Positions 8,540 to 17,127 are shown, counted from the first letter of the stretch. The stretch: DNA of 64,000 bases from Paenibacillus montanisoli (GCF_003268025.1 NZ_QLUW01000002.1:558001-622000); one strand, 5' to 3'. Notes: a model not told the origin generated them from the letters alone. Numbers and translations: made by a program.

Positions 8540-8663
8540 CTACACAACAACTCCTGCGATGCGGTTTTGGGTCGAACTTACTGGGCCTGTTGGCCAAAGT
8601 TATCCATTGGCCATATTTACCAGAATGGTATTTTACGATTATTACATTTTGATATTCCGCCAT
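8529..8663 (-). CDS. Possible small ORF upstream of and overlapping the 8539 gene
   Basis: AGGAGATGA precedes an ATG at 8663, which opens a 44-residue frame (MAEYQNVIIVKYHSGKYGQW...) overlapping the start of the next gene by 11 bases. Removing one C from a CCC run would instead carry it to a TAG directly before the next ATG, ending ...STQNRIAGVVV. That fits translational coupling better and would be another homopolymer-length lesion in this unit. Function unknown. Confidence 0.35.
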   Translation of the reverse strand: MAEYQNVIIVKYHSGKYGQWITLANRPSKFDPKPHRRSCCVDEF

Positions 8664-9232
8664 TTATAAATATCATCTCCTATTTTTGAACTACGACATA
8701 TATAAGTAAACTCTATCTTAGCACATACACTATCTTATAAAGATACATTGAATATGATTAAGCAACTGAATAACCATGAGCTGCCATGCGTACAAATCAA
8801 TTTCCAAGATTCACACTATTCCCAATCTTTGCTATACCCTTATAGTGTTAATCTAGTATATTTTGCAATTAATATACTTGATTGGATGAATATAATAAGA
8901 TGTTGTACAACTACAACAAAAACCAGGTTCTGTATTTCTTGCAAGGGTAAAATCCTGCGAATAATCGAGTATTCGTGAGAAAACTAAATCGTACCGAGGG
9001 AGTTGAGCAGGCTGTCTTGTCACCCGACAAGATCGTTAAGCGCAGCGCATCTTTCTTGGTACATTTTCTTCGAAATATCTTTCAATCTGATATGAGCAAA
9101 GTAATCCTGTGCATAAGCCCAATGTTGGAAAAACATGGTTACTGATACAAGCGTAATCTATCAAGTTTAATAAACTAGTAATCTATATAAGGCAACTTAT
9201 ATATTCATTCTTTAGAATGGGAGATGATATGT
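8664..9232. other. 570-base AT-rich intergenic region
   Basis: Lies between divergent genes and should hold both their promoters. I see no convincing ORF; the plus-strand frame at 8748-8978 has no ribosome binding site and non-protein-like composition. No full array repeat is present. A short hairpin CTTGTC/GACAAG near 9015-9031, preceded by GAGCAGGCTGT, may be a worn remnant of one. Confidence 0.5.
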
Positions 9233-10528
9233 ATGGCTTCACAAACTAGTTTAGGGGAGCCGAGCACGAGACGGATTGGTACATTTGGAGGTATTGAATA
9301 CGTGCAATATGAAGGGATTTTTTTGGGAAGCACCTCTTCTGATACTGATACTGATACTTCATTTAGTGTGCCCTATCGGATTGCTTCCCCTGTAAATCCC
9401 GAAAAAGGAAACCAGACTGTCATAGTAGAACCATCTCATTTCAGTACTCGACTTGGTGCACGGGTGTTCTATTTGGGGGAGGAGTTTTTATTCTCTCGTG
9501 GATTTTCGCATGCAGGTGTCGGCTGGAGTACAACAACAACGAACTTAAATGGTATAAATGGTCTAAATGGAAATGGCAGAATCCTTGACCCTACAGTGTC
9601 TGGAGAGATCAATGGTGGTGTCCCTGAAGGAAATGGTCGAGTTGACGATAAGATCATTTCTGAATTTGCCAAGGCTCTAAAAACAGATCGAATTGCAAGA
9701 CAAATTCTGGGAGACATTGAACGACGTTATTTAATTGGTTTCTCGGATGCTTCTTTCCCCGTTCTCCGCTTAATTACCAATGGACATGCTAAAGGTGTTT
9801 TTGATTTTGCCCTTCCATTCTCTGTACTTCCAATCTTTGCATCTGGACATGATCCACAAGCAACAATAGCGTCAGGAGATTTTAATGGTAAAATAATTGT
9901 GGTCAATTCTGAATTAGAGGGGGCATCTCCAGAATTCGTGGATCGCGGTATCACCTTGAGTCAATATCGCTTCTATGCTGTTGCAGGTTCGCCTCACATC
10001 CCAGATCATTTAGTATTAGCGACATCACTTACAAATAAAACGACACCCGCTAGTTTTTCACCTGAGCTGCGCGCACACTTTCTACAGGGGGACAAGTGGG
10101 TGCGTACAGGCAAACAACCACCTTTGAGCCACCATTTATTAGCAGCCGTTGACGGCACCCTTGTTAAGGACGAGAATGGAAATGCCATTTCTGTAAATGC
10201 AAGCGGGCATCAGGTTCCGCGTCTGCCATTTGTCGAACTCGGCGAAGCGCACTATATTGTTAATTTTGGTATTGTTAGTGCTGGTATTTTTAAACTATTA
10301 GGCACTTATGAAAATGTGAAAACCTTTCAGAATTTGGGCTTCAATAACCACAATGAATATTTGAACGCGTTTCGTGAAAAGCTTAAGGATTATTTAGATG
10401 CCGGATTTATTCTTAAAGAAGAAGCGGACAAGATGTTTCGTCGTGCAACACTTTTCCCACCTTTAACGTACACCGAAACATACCGTGACCGCTACGAAAA
10501 CTTCGAACACAATATTTCTAGATCCTAA
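9233..10528 (+). CDS. Alpha/beta-hydrolase-domain protein (Abhydrolase_10-like), 431 aa
   Basis: The ATG at 9233 is chosen because GGGAG lies 9 bases before it; the ATG at 9224 touches that site. The protein has an N-terminal GGIEYVQYEGIFLGS strand pattern, IGFSDASFPVLRLITNGH near residue 170 and a later GKIIVVNSELEGAS, typical of the 'alpha/beta hydrolase domain' family of secreted or intracellular esterase-like proteins. There is no signal peptide. I cannot point to the catalytic triad with confidence: the elbow appears as GFSDAS rather than GxSxG. Plus-strand orientation sets it apart from the surrounding minus-strand array genes. Confidence 0.65.
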   Translation: MASQTSLGEPSTRRIGTFGGIEYVQYEGIFLGSTSSDTDTDTSFSVPYRIASPVNPEKGNQTVIVEPSHFSTRLGARVFYLGEEFLFSRGFSHAGVGWSTTTTNLNGINGLNGNGRILDPTVSGEINGGVPEGNGRVDDKIISEFAKALKTDRIARQILGDIERRYLIGFSDASFPVLRLITNGHAKGVFDFALPFSVLPIFASGHDPQATIASGDFNGKIIVVNSELEGASPEFVDRGITLSQYRFYAVAGSPHIPDHLVLATSLTNKTTPASFSPELRAHFLQGDKWVRTGKQPPLSHHLLAAVDGTLVKDENGNAISVNASGHQVPRLPFVELGEAHYIVNFGIVSAGIFKLLGTYENVKTFQNLGFNNHNEYLNAFREKLKDYLDAGFILKEEADKMFRRATLFPPLTYTETYRDRYENFEHNISRS

Positions 10529-10665
10529 CAATGGTGCGTTCCTTAAAGATCCTACCACCAAGCCACCAAGCCAGGCGTTTTTTTGTAATAGAGAAAGTAT
10601 TTCACCATAATGACCCGATTTTAAGAACAACTATAGGATAGTTCATTTCAAGAGCTTTGTCTAAA

Positions 10666-10839
10666 CTAACAGCCTAACAAGACTAAACTGGTCTCGACGT
10701 CACCGGTGTCTGAGCCTAAGCTCACGGGATCACCCCAGAGATCATTGTTAATTACCAACATCAGTGGCACCGCGAGGCGCGGTTCATATTCGCGTTCGCG
10801 CTGTCGAACGGCTACGAGATAATCTTGTATAGCCTCGAT
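10666..10839 (-). pseudogene. Headless protein remnant, 57 codons
   Basis: An open minus-strand frame begins right after a TAA and has no usable start. It reads EAIQDYLVAVRQREREYEPR and LAVPLMLVINNDLWGDPVSL, ending in LVLLGC before a TAG at 10666. The helix-then-strand pattern and codon use look like real protein. It is probably the C-terminal piece of a truncated gene. Family not recognised. Confidence 0.4.
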
Positions 10840-10937
10840 TTAAACATTCTGAAAATGAACATTTAGGAATCGATTTTAGGGAGTTAATTGTCGAATGTAA
10901 CTTCACTAAGGCATCACTAAGGCATCGCTCAAGCCAC

Positions 10938-10966
10938 AAACCCGCTTCCCCAAGGGAGCGGGTTTT
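10938..10966 (+). terminator. Terminator-like hairpin
   Basis: AAACCCGCT pairs with AGCGGGTTT, followed by TTG. It lies about 400 bases downstream of the 9233 gene and just before the IS3 remnant. Confidence 0.55.
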
Positions 10967-11007
10967 GCTCTTCTACTGCAAAACAAAAAAGCCCGCGGTT
11001 ATGGTCA

Positions 11008-11089
11008 TACCCCCGTCAAGTAGACAGTGAAAAAAGTCAGCTTAAGCAACGGCCGTTTCCCGGTATTCAACCGGGGAACGGGTTCTCCG
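11008..11089 (-). mobile_element. IS3-family right-end remnant (transposase C-terminus plus end)
   Basis: On the minus strand the last codons read RRTRSPVEYRETAVA and stop at 11042-11044. The SPVEYR tail is characteristic of IS3-family OrfB integrases. It is followed by a GACTTTTTTCACTGTCTAC and GACGGGGG segment typical of the element's right terminus. Everything upstream of the last 15 codons is gone, and array repeat R7 begins within a few bases of the break. Confidence 0.7.
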
Positions 11090-11091
11090 TG

Positions 11092-11118
11092 TTGAGCTAT
11101 TGTACCCGTTAGTTGAAC
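11092..11118 (+). repeat. Array repeat R7, right half only
   Basis: GAGCTATTGTA followed by CCCGTTAGTTGAAC. The left core and inner stem are missing where the IS3 remnant starts. Confidence 0.75.
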
Positions 11119-11241
11119 AAAGCACCTTCTCTAAAATGCAATATTATCTTCGACTGTTCATTTCCCAACCACTATTCTCCATTTACTGAACAAATAATCC
11201 CCAATTATACTTATGTAAGTTCGTTTATAAGGAGATTTATT

Positions 11242-11588
11242 ATGAGAACCTCTGTACCTTGCCCTAATTGTCAAAAGGCAATAACACTTGATGACTTTGA
11301 GGATTTTTCATCACCTTTTACCATGAAGTGTCCGTACTGCAAGCCAAATTAAAAGAAACAAAAGTAACACCATTTCTTTTAATTGGTTTGATAGCAATAA
11401 TTCCTTTATTTATTTACTTAACAGAAACATTAAAATCTTTGCTATCTGGAATAATACCTGTTATTGATAAAATACCTTCCATTGTCGTATTTATTTGTCT
11501 ACTATATCCTTTATATTCCCTATATGAGCGAATAAATGGACTTATTATGTTTAATAAGGGCAATCTAACATTAAAAAAACGACAGTAA
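11242..11588 (+). pseudogene. Zinc-ribbon plus membrane-helix protein, frameshifted
   Basis: ATG at 11242 (AAGGAG upstream) encodes MRTSVPCPNCQKA...MKCPYCK, a CxxC...CxxC zinc ribbon, then runs into TAA. In the next frame, starting immediately, the sequence continues AKLKETKVTPFLLIGLIAI, a second hydrophobic helix and a basic end LTLKKRQ. Restoring one G (AAGCC to AAGGCC) joins them into a 115-residue ribbon-plus-two-helix membrane protein. It is plus-strand and lies between R7 and R8. Function unknown. Confidence 0.65.
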
Positions 11589-11698
11589 GTTAACGCGCAT
11601 TCATAAGGACGGAATACTAGCGGGGAATTTGTCCCCACCGCTGTTGCAATAATATCTCCTGTACCTCGTTCTGTGAGTTCTTCGTCGGAATTATGCGC

Positions 11699-11765
11699 AT
11701 CTGCGCGTTAGCGGAACAGGCTGCCGTTCAAGCGACAGCCTGTTCTTCGTTGTGCTATCAACATG
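11699..11765 (+). repeat. Array repeat R8
   Basis: TGCGCGTTAGCGGAAC, stem GAACAGGCTG..CAGCCTGTTC (11713-11744), then GTGCTATCAACA. The right CCCGTTAG core is lost; the stop of the next gene follows at once. Confidence 0.8.
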
Positions 11766-12329
11766 TCATCGTTGTATCTTTGCAAAAATGAATGTGTCCC
11801 TCAACTCGCTTCCATCAGCCGATAAATCTTCGTTCTTGATAGTACCCTCAAGTTCAAAGTGTAATCGCTCAGGTATTAACTTACTTCTAGTATTTTTTGT
11901 ATCACAACGTATTTCCAACCTTCGGGCGTTTAACTAACTAAAAGCAAAATCACAAATACCTTTAACTGCTTCAGTCATGTACCCCTTGCAACTAAAACGT
12001 GTATTTATCCAATAGCCAATTTCAAATTTCCGTACATCCCAATCTATGTTATGTAAGCTTGTCGTAGCAACAAATTGTCCCGTTTCTTTCAAAAAGACAA
12101 GGAATCTTAGATTTTCACGACTTAAAAATCTTACATGCGCCTCTCTAACTGCAAGTTCAATATCATATTCGGTTTGTTCATTTTGTGCAAACTTTAACCA
12201 AGGTTTCAACTCATCTATCGAAGCAATAACGGCTTCATACACAACCTTGCCATCCCCTGGTTTTAGCATTCTAATTACTAATCGTTCAGTAGGGAACTCA
12301 TCTGGAAAATCAATCATAATTGGTTTCAT
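11766..12329 (-). pseudogene. RimJ/RimL-type GNAT acetyltransferase with one in-frame TAG
   Basis: ATG at 12329 (AAGGGGAC upstream) opens FPTERLVIRMLKPGDG, the usual N-terminus of RimJ/RimL-like acetyltransferases. The acetyl-CoA region EIGYWINTRFSCKGYMTEAVKG is present. A TAG at 11934-11936 interrupts CDFAFS, but the same frame then continues LNARRLEIRCDTKNTRS...LRDTFIFAKIQR to TGA at 11766, giving the normal family length and the expected final strands. A single substitution (for example AAG to TAG) explains it. Unless the stop is read through, the protein lacks part of its acetyl-CoA fold. Confidence 0.8.
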
Positions 12330-12426
12330 AAATGTCCCCTTAGATTTATTCCTATCATACAAAACAATCGTAATCTAATGATGGCGGATGCGAGTCAACC
12401 TTCCAAACCCAGGATCAGTGAATGTT

Positions 12427-13080
12427 TTATCGTCCAAACGCCCACGTCACCATCAATGGGAACTCTTCTCGCCACATAACATCGTCGTGTGACGCGACCC
12501 GCTCTCTCATTTCTACGTCGGCACCTGCCTCGCGCAGCGCAGTCGCCCATCGGGTCGCATTATCGAGGAAAAACGGCTCTAGCGTACCGGCGACGAGGTA
12601 CGCGCGCGGAATCGAACTCGGCATCAAATCATGTGGCCGATAACCCCCACCCGGCGATGCACAGAAGATCGCACCAAAAATGTCCGGATGCCGAATGCCA
12701 ATGGAGAGCGATAGCTCTCAACCCGCTGAGACACCGAACACCGCGGTGCGTTCGGTAGTTAGCGTGAAACCGAAACACGACTGGACCCATCGATAGACGT
12801 CCTCGACGAAGAACTTCTCGTGTGCCGCGAATCGTTCCGGGTTAAATCCTGGTGAATATTCATGGAGTCTCAGTGTTTCATCGGCCAGTCGATGCACGCC
12901 GACGATCATCGTGGATGGTGCGCCGGCTTCCTCGAGGACTCTGCCCCACTGTGAGATCAGCTGACCGTCACCGGAAAACACGAATGCCTGGGGTGGGTCC
13001 GGAGGGATATACACCGTAACTTGTCGACCACCATCGTACTCGAGCGTCTCGGTGACGAGCTTTCCCGCGATGAATGACAT
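12427..13080 (-). pseudogene. Alpha/beta-hydrolase esterase with one in-frame TGA
   Basis: The N-terminal 120 codons (ATG 13080) include GGRQVTVYIPPDPP and end with the nucleophile elbow GVSAG. The next codon is TGA (12718-12720), after which the same frame continues ELSLSIGIRHPDIFGAIFCA, then RAYLVAGTLEPFF and a final SHDDVMWREEFPLMVTW, which carries the expected acid and histidine regions. Together they make a 217-residue esterase of the enterochelin-esterase/putative-esterase type. GGA to TGA is the simplest lesion. GC-richer than its neighbours, so possibly of separate origin. Confidence 0.8.
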
Positions 13081-13190
13081 TGCCGCTAGCCTCCACTCAA
13101 TGATTCCTTTTTAGACAGGTTTCATATAACGTTTATATACGAATTTCGTAAAAACACATAAATAAATTTATTCGTGAATTACCTGAAATA

Positions 13191-13268
13191 TCCTGCCCGT
13201 TAGCTGAACAGGCTGCCGTTTATGCGGCAGCCTGTTGTTATTGAGCTATCGTGCTCCGTTATCTCAAT
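13191..13268 (+). repeat. Array repeat R9
   Basis: CCTGCCCGTTAGCTGAAC, a perfect stem AACAGGCTGCCG/CGGCAGCCTGTT with a 6-base loop (13207-13236), then GAGCTATCGTGCTCCGTTA. One of the best-preserved copies. Confidence 0.9.
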
Positions 13269-13362
13269 GCGGTATTGTCATTTGGTTAATACAATCCCCG
13301 GCGAATAAGAGTAGCCCTCAGATTTTTCCCTGGAAAAGTACATCAGTTCGTCGTTATAAAAT

Positions 13363-13878
13363 TTATAATGATAATGCTAAGCCCCGGATGAGCTCGGCCT
13401 GCGTAAAAGGCTGTTTCCTCCCCCAGCGCTTCACGCAAACGAGGTAAGGGCTTGCCGGGTTCTTCCGGTGGTAGAAGCCGGGAACGCGCATGACGCGAGC
13501 GAGGTCCGTGATTTTGGGATCGGAGTTGAATTTACAGGACTAAGTGCTCGTTGAATGGGCACGAACCAGCCGATCGATCCTTTTCGGATTACCCAGTATA
13601 TGTGGTAGCCATTTTTGGTTTCGACGATCATCGAACCTCGAATGAGCTTCCGGTGCCTGATTAGAAACTTCCGTTTTAGTTGCCACACACTTCGCTTGCT
13701 TCGTTGGGCGAGCAGCCGCGTAGCCTTCTTTGTTTTTGCGCAGCAGCGGAACGGGTCGCTTCGCACGAGTCAGCAGCGTAATCCGAGACAGCTGGCGCTC
13801 TAGCTGCTTCATCTGATTATGCAGCGTCATCGCCCTCGTCTTGCTCTGCGAAGTAGGCTGAACTGGCTTTCGTGCCAT
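13363..13878 (-). pseudogene. Remnant of a plasmid/phage-type replication primase (RepB-like)
   Basis: Two minus-strand frames overlap. One contains MIVETKNGYHIYWVIRKG; shifting frame around 13525, it continues NSDPKITDLARVMRVPGFYH and RKNPASPYLVCVKRWGRKQP, ending at TAA 13363. The pattern 'ETKNGYHIYWV' followed by 'DLARVMRVPGFYHRK' is typical of DNA primases of plasmids, ICEs and phages. The upstream 55 codons read differently in the two frames, so there may be a second lesion. It is certainly not functional and records a past replicon or integrative element. Confidence 0.65.
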
Positions 13879-13934
13879 CGTATCGTGGACAAGCGTAAAA
13901 TGTAAAGTTTGGCTTCTTTTGCAGCCAAGCTAGG

Positions 13935-14942
13935 TTAACAAACATTAAGCCTTTTGTATTCCATTGCCGACTTCATTTCTTGTATAAGTCTTTCTTCTCC
14001 ACAAGTTGGGTTTTCTAACATCTGTTCTAGCCCAAGTTGTAGTATTGCGTCATAGGCAATGTCAAAGGCTTTTTCTTGATTTACTTCTATGTCTGGTAAA
14101 ACGCCTGTTCCTTCCCAATTAGTCTTAGTTGTAGGATTTATAGCTCGCCCACTCGGGATAAAGACTTCAAAGTAATTGTTCAGTCTATGAACCCCACCGG
14201 GATGAGCACCGCCACCTGTAATTTCACCAACCACTTGAGCCCGCTTGATTGCCTGAAGGTTATAGGCAAACTCTTCAGATGCTGAGAAGGTCTGTTTACT
14301 GGTAAGTATAATAACAGGTTTATATGCCCCAAAGCGTTTGCCAGGAACAAATGGCATGCTCCAGGAAGATTGAGTGATGTTGGTATTTCTCCAATATAAA
14401 TCATTGAGATGGACAGGAGAGTCACCTAGCAAGTAGCTTGAAAGGAATGCAACCATAGCGGGTGACCATCCACCACTTTTTCTAAGGTCAATAATCATTC
14501 CACTCGTATTAGCGAGGAAATTCATGGCACTAACGGCGGTTTCACCTGCTATCTCAGGTGGAGCAAAAGCGTGCAGTTCAAGATAGCCGATATTTCCTGG
14601 GAGACGTTCCACTTTTACGAAACCATAATTATCCAACATCAGCTCTGTTTTCCTTGGGTCAGTCGATGACTCCGTTCTATCATTACTATTCGAAGGTTTT
14701 TCTTCAGCTGTATTATAAGACACATGTAAATGCATATCATTACTTATCATTTGCAGTTGCTTTGTAATCTCTTCACAAAAAGTTGATGCTCTAGTGACTC
14801 CGTCAAAAAAAATGGTTTGTAGCTTCCTGCACATTTCTGTTGCTAATTCAGGATAAACATAAAATTCTGAAAGAAGCTGCCCCAGCTTATCAATCGTTTC
14901 CTTAATTAACTTTCCGTCTATCTTTAAGTCTTCAACCACCAT
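13935..14942 (-). CDS. S41-family (tail-specific) serine peptidase
   Basis: 335 aa, with GGAGG 7 bases before the ATG. It follows the small-S41 plan: an N-terminal helical region, a strand-rich segment IGYLELHAFAPPEIA, GMIIDLRKSGGWSP, and the catalytic serine block VIILTSKQTFSASEEFAY, followed by VVGEITGGGAHPGGVH. It has no PDZ domain and no signal peptide, so it is probably cytoplasmic, as in S41 proteins annotated as interphotoreceptor-retinoid-binding-protein-like. Situated between R9 and R10, co-oriented with the array. Confidence 0.88.
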   Translation of the reverse strand: MVVEDLKIDGKLIKETIDKLGQLLSEFYVYPELATEMCRKLQTIFFDGVTRASTFCEEITKQLQMISNDMHLHVSYNTAEEKPSNSNDRTESSTDPRKTELMLDNYGFVKVERLPGNIGYLELHAFAPPEIAGETAVSAMNFLANTSGMIIDLRKSGGWSPAMVAFLSSYLLGDSPVHLNDLYWRNTNITQSSWSMPFVPGKRFGAYKPVIILTSKQTFSASEEFAYNLQAIKRAQVVGEITGGGAHPGGVHRLNNYFEVFIPSGRAINPTTKTNWEGTGVLPDIEVNQEKAFDIAYDAILQLGLEQMLENPTCGEERLIQEMKSAMEYKRLNVC

Positions 14943-15078
14943 TTTAGCACCTCCAAATATATTGCGAAAGTTTAATAATACAGTAGCATAATTTTAATAT
15001 AACAGACAACGAAATTTCTTATAATCTTATATTAATTAAACTTTTTTTTACTACTACAGATTATTTATATTGCACAAC

Positions 15079-15163
15079 AGTTTCTCTAGTGAGTTAAAAA
15101 GGCTGCCATTCATTCTGGCAGCCTCGTCAATGTTTTTTCAACTATCGCACCCGTTAGAATTCC
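15079..15163 (+). repeat. Array repeat R10
   Basis: Worn left core (CTCTAGTGAGTTAAA), perfect 9-bp stem AGGCTGCCA/TGGCAGCCT (15100-15124), then AACTATCGCA and intact right core CCCGTTAG. Confidence 0.82.
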
Positions 15164-15343
15164 TGTAAAACGAATAATTTGGCGTTTGAACAAAAACGAG
15201 CGCCTCGGTACAATGGGGTTGCAAACGAGGTCAAAAGCCTCAAAAAGCCCATCAGGAGGTCGCTCATCGCTTTTGATTCGTTTTTCACATTTAAAAACAC
15301 ATTCCAAATTGCTTATATTTATTGAACAATCGTTTCCTTTAGC
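15164..15343. other. Unassigned segment between R10 and the isochorismatase gene
   Basis: A minus-strand 37-codon frame (15267 to 15154, MSDLLMGFLRLLTSFATPL...) ends in a stop provided by the R10 right core. It has no good ribosome binding site. The segment around 15190-15265 looks like displaced coding or insertion-sequence DNA, but I cannot place it. Confidence 0.35.
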
Positions 15344-16213
15344 TCAATCCGTTCCTTTCATTATTGATTCTATTAAGGCTCTTGAAGTAGTGGAATATCC
15401 ATATTTATTTTCTATATAAGCAATATGTACTTTGGTTTTCCACAATCCATCAAGTGTTTCGGCAGTCTCGAATGTTGTTGTCGCATCCCGCACGATATTA
15501 CACATATAACCGTAATCACTCATGTATTTCATACCGTAATCACTAAATTGAACACATACATCGGTTTCAAATCCCATGTAAAATAAAACCCTAATTTTTC
15601 TTTCTGAAAGCAATCTGTGGAATTGAATATGATTGTAGACAAGTAGGTCATTCTTCTGGGGCTTCATTGGGCCTGCAATGTCAATCTGCTCATAAACTTT
15701 GTCGTTTTGTTTCAACCATGCCCAATTATTTATTTCATCGGAATGCCGGGATTGCCAGTTTTGAACCCACTCGTTTGGTGGGAACGTTTTATGTTTTTCA
15801 GCTGGCGGTTGACCAGAGTTCGTTTCATGGATTTTTTTAAGATTCTCTCTTTCAGCTGTTGTCGTTGAGTTAATCCACTGGGGGTACTTTTCTAAAAAGA
15901 ATGCGTGATTACAATGAAATATTTGTACGCCCAAGTCCCTTAATTCGGTAACCGCAGGAGCAATGACTTCTTGAATAATTTGACGTTTACGTTTGGCATG
16001 TGAAACACCACGTTCTGTACTCAACTCAAACCCCAGCTCTGGTACAATGGGTCCATTTTCCCATCCAAAGTTCCAAATATCAACAAGCGCAATTCCAATT
16101 TCATTGGTATCCAACGTGTATTGTGAGGCCATACGCTTAAAACTTGATTCAGTAAATGGCAAATTGGGAACTGGAGAAATTGGGGTGTATTCTAAGTCCA
16201 TACTGAACCTCAT
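15344..16213 (-). CDS. Isochorismatase-family cysteine hydrolase
   Basis: 289 aa, starting at ATG 16213 with AAAGGAA upstream. It has the D-K-C hydrolase layout: the aspartate in GIALVDIWN, a central basic region, and the catalytic cysteine in YMGFETDVCVQFS. It is longer than classical isochorismatases because of an N-terminal extension of about 35 residues and an insertion around ERENLKKIHETNSGQPP, suggesting a nicotinamidase- or amidase-like role rather than siderophore synthesis; there are no siderophore genes nearby. Located between R10 and R11, with a small hypothetical gene upstream. Confidence 0.85.
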   Translation of the reverse strand: MRFSMDLEYTPISPVPNLPFTESSFKRMASQYTLDTNEIGIALVDIWNFGWENGPIVPELGFELSTERGVSHAKRKRQIIQEVIAPAVTELRDLGVQIFHCNHAFFLEKYPQWINSTTTAERENLKKIHETNSGQPPAEKHKTFPPNEWVQNWQSRHSDEINNWAWLKQNDKVYEQIDIAGPMKPQKNDLLVYNHIQFHRLLSERKIRVLFYMGFETDVCVQFSDYGMKYMSDYGYMCNIVRDATTTFETAETLDGLWKTKVHIAYIENKYGYSTTSRALIESIMKGTD

Positions 16214-16295
16214 GATTTTCTATTCCTTTCTGTTTCGGATATTCACTTCCACCCATTTTACCTACTGTTCGATAACTTAGTCTATTGAATTACTA

Positions 16296-16601
16296 TTATT
16301 CAAACAAATTAGGGGCTAATTTGATGAACTCCCTCACATCACGAAGATACATTCTACTGTCCATCATTTCCGTTTCACCAATATCATTATTAACAATTAC
16401 TTCGTGTAATTGAATCCATTCAAACGTTTTGCAATACATAAATGCTGTGTACTGAAACTGTATTATTTCACCATAAGGATTACTCTTGATTTTTCTAACA
16501 CATAGTAATTCATACTCCCATTCACTAAGAGTCTCAATGACTTCTTTTTTAAGTTTTTCTGGAGCATCAGCAAGATTGATATATGATGTTTCAAATTCCA
16601 T
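16296..16601 (-). CDS. Hypothetical protein, 101 aa
   Basis: ATG at 16601 with AAAGGTG upstream. The predicted protein is acidic and soluble, with helix - strand - strand - strand pattern (FQYTAFMYCKTFEWIQLHEV, then a C-terminal helix DVREFIKLAPNLFE). No family recognised. It is separated by about 80 bases from the isochorismatase-like gene downstream, a gap that may contain a badly degenerate repeat (GATAACTTAG), so the two could form one transcription unit. Confidence 0.55.
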   Translation of the reverse strand: MEFETSYINLADAPEKLKKEVIETLSEWEYELLCVRKIKSNPYGEIIQFQYTAFMYCKTFEWIQLHEVIVNNDIGETEMMDSRMYLRDVREFIKLAPNLFE

Positions 16602-16659
16602 AATTACTCACACCTTTACTCGTCATTGATTAGAAAACGGATGTAGAGCTTATATCAGA

Positions 16660-16738
16660 ACTGCCCGTTAGCTGAAAACAGGCTGCCGTTTATGTCGGCA
16701 GCCTGTTTTCCTTGTGCTATCGTACCCACTAAGTTTAA
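16660..16738 (+). repeat. Array repeat R11
   Basis: CTGCCCGTTAGCTGAAAAC, a 15-bp stem GAAAACAGGCTGCCG/CGGCAGCCTGTTTTC with a 7-base loop (16674-16710), then GTGCTATCGTA and CCCACTAAG, a mutated right core. Confidence 0.9.
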
Positions 16739-16764
16739 TGAGTAATCAGTCTGTCTTTGTTTCG

Positions 16765-17127
16765 TTACTTACCGTATTTACCCTCATAGTTTCCTTTTAT
16801 AAATAACCCATCGTAGTCTTTAACAGCAATTGATAAATCAGAGCTTAATTCATTAATTTCAAATAACTTCGAGCCTTCTTTGAATCTGTTTGAGAATATT
16901 TTTGCACTGTTAAAATTAGCAGCTTCATTATCAGAATACTGTTCTACATTTCCGATTTCTTTTCCAATCTCATTAGCCTCTAATGTCTCAGTTGGGTTAT
17001 TAAATGTGTACATCTTACCTTCCCACACAACGAAACTGTAACGCCAATCTGCACTACCTTGTTTCTCTGCACAAGCAACTAATAAAAGTAAACAAGGAAT
17101 AAGGAATAAGTATTTGATTTTTATCAC
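16765..17127 (-). CDS. Small lipoprotein, 120 aa
   Basis: The GTG at 17127 is preferred since AAAGGGG lies 8 bases upstream; the frame opens further up at 17151. The N-terminus is a short basic stretch and a hydrophobic core ending in LLLVAC, a clear lipobox, so the mature protein starts with a lipidated cysteine. The exported part is small and charged (RYSFVVWEGKMYTFNNPTE), with no family recognised. A second lipoprotein gene lies 100 bases upstream on the same strand, without an intact repeat between them. Confidence 0.7.
   Translation of the reverse strand: MIKIKYLFLIPCLLLLVACAEKQGSADWRYSFVVWEGKMYTFNNPTETLEANEIGKEIGNVEQYSDNEAANFNSAKIFSNRFKEGSKLFEINELSSDLSIAVKDYDGLFIKGNYEGKYGK

Noticed and set aside
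8748-8978. 76-codon plus-strand ORF
   Set aside because: No ribosome binding site, strand-biased AT-rich composition and no protein-like pattern; it is treated as intergenic.
12718-12720. Selenocysteine or other programmed recoding at the TGA of the esterase
   Set aside because: No SECIS-like stem is evident immediately after the TGA, and neighbours are also damaged; a mutation is simpler.
7331-13878. Whole-window assembly error as the cause of frameshifts
   Set aside because: Genes from 22 kb on are all intact, so random error does not explain the clustering; local error cannot be excluded and is named as a check.
15110-15419. ORFs of 60-80 codons on both strands around R10
   Set aside because: They cross the repeat hairpin and the 3' end of the isochorismatase gene; no start signals.
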